DNA of 13,125 bases from JAVVPL01 sp036655775 (GTDB lineage: Bacteria > Bacteroidota > Bacteroidia > Bacteroidales > P3), in the NCBI GenBank assembly GCA_036655775.1, contig JAVVPL010000054.1:1-13125 (forward strand), written 5' to 3'. The first letter of the stretch is position 1, and each line of letters begins with the position of its first letter. The notes beneath the pieces were generated by a model that saw only the letters and a program-made list of their open reading frames with translations, made no database searches and was not told the origin of the DNA. The position numbers and the translations under genes were made by a program. Positions 12,992 through 13,125 of the stretch are shown one piece after another.

Positions 12992-13032
12992 CCCCGTAAA
13001 CATTAATTTTATTAATTAAACTAACAAACAAA

Positions 13033-13125
13033 ATGAACAAAGCTGAATTAATTGACGCTATTGCGGCAAAAGCAAACTTGACAAAAGTTGATTCTAAAAA
13101 AGCATTAGATGCATTCATTGCAGCC
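13033..13125 (+). CDS. HU-family DNA-binding protein (N-terminal 31 residues; cut by window edge)
   Basis: The frame starting MNKAELIDAIAAKANLTK and continuing to the window edge matches the N-terminal helix-turn-helix body of HU/IHF-type nucleoid proteins (KAELIDAIAxKAxLTK..AxxALDAF). The DNA-binding beta-arm with its Pro lies beyond the edge. HU proteins bend and compact DNA as dimers of about 90 residues. The leader is short and AT-rich with no Shine-Dalgarno sequence. It appears to be a separate unit from fmt, with a terminator and promoter-like element between them. Confidence 0.9.
   Translation, partial: MNKAELIDAIAAKANLTKVDSKKALDAFIAA

Noticed and set aside
1..13125. CRISPR arrays, insertion sequences, riboswitches (including an FMN riboswitch before ribH)
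   Set aside because: No regularly spaced repeats, transposase genes or terminal inverted repeats were seen, and the 31 nt between the terminator and ribH are too short for an FMN riboswitch.

Overview
This window looks like a piece of a metagenome-assembled or draft genome from an anaerobic, fermentative member of the Bacteroidota, most likely Bacteroidales. It is AT-rich, lacks clear Shine-Dalgarno sequences, and has several matches to the Bacteroidota promoter pattern (TTTG, about 20 nt, TAnnTTTG). The TPR-ribH gene pair and the hydrogenase protein sequences also fit that phylum. Three runs of exactly ten Ns (3578-3587, 5495-5504, 6196-6205) interrupt genes. At least two do not preserve the reading frame, so they are placeholders for gaps of unknown length, not measured gaps.

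Left part (1-10107, all minus strand, read right to left): a long gene array probably driven from a promoter near 10161-10194. Transcription order is: DRTGG-domain protein, small GHKL ATPase (anti-sigma/RsbW-like), [FeFe]-hydrogenase-like sensor protein, second DRTGG protein, PHP-family phosphoesterase, second GHKL ATPase, thioredoxin-like [2Fe-2S] protein (HndB-like), HydB (NuoF-like), HydA (catalytic [FeFe] hydrogenase), HydC (NuoE-like), then ornithine aminotransferase (rocD). The last hydrogenase genes encode an electron-bifurcating/confurcating type complex that couples NAD(P)H and ferredoxin oxidation to H2 formation or the reverse. The first six genes look like a redox/H2 sensing and signalling module: a hydrogenase-like protein that keeps all four H-cluster cysteines but has lost the proton-transfer residues, next to ATPases, DRTGG domains and a phosphoesterase. 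A second promoter-like element (6115-6145) could separate the signalling half from the structural half. A strong hairpin lies between hydA and hydC. A hairpin after rocD (116-144) probably ends the unit, and a further minus-strand gene begins at the left edge.

Right part (10238-13125, plus strand): tRNA-Leu(GAG) with its own promoter and terminator; a membrane-anchored TPR protein; ribH (lumazine synthase) followed 7 nt later by fmt (methionyl-tRNA formyltransferase); a 287-nt spacer holding a possible 34-residue ORF and a terminator; and the start of an HU-family DNA-binding protein gene cut by the window edge. These are housekeeping genes.

The part most worth following up is the sensor hydrogenase/DRTGG/ATPase/PHP module. 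Related neighbourhoods are known beside bifurcating hydrogenases in Thermotoga and Clostridia, but as far as I know the signalling mechanism is not established. No HydE/F/G maturases are encoded in this window.
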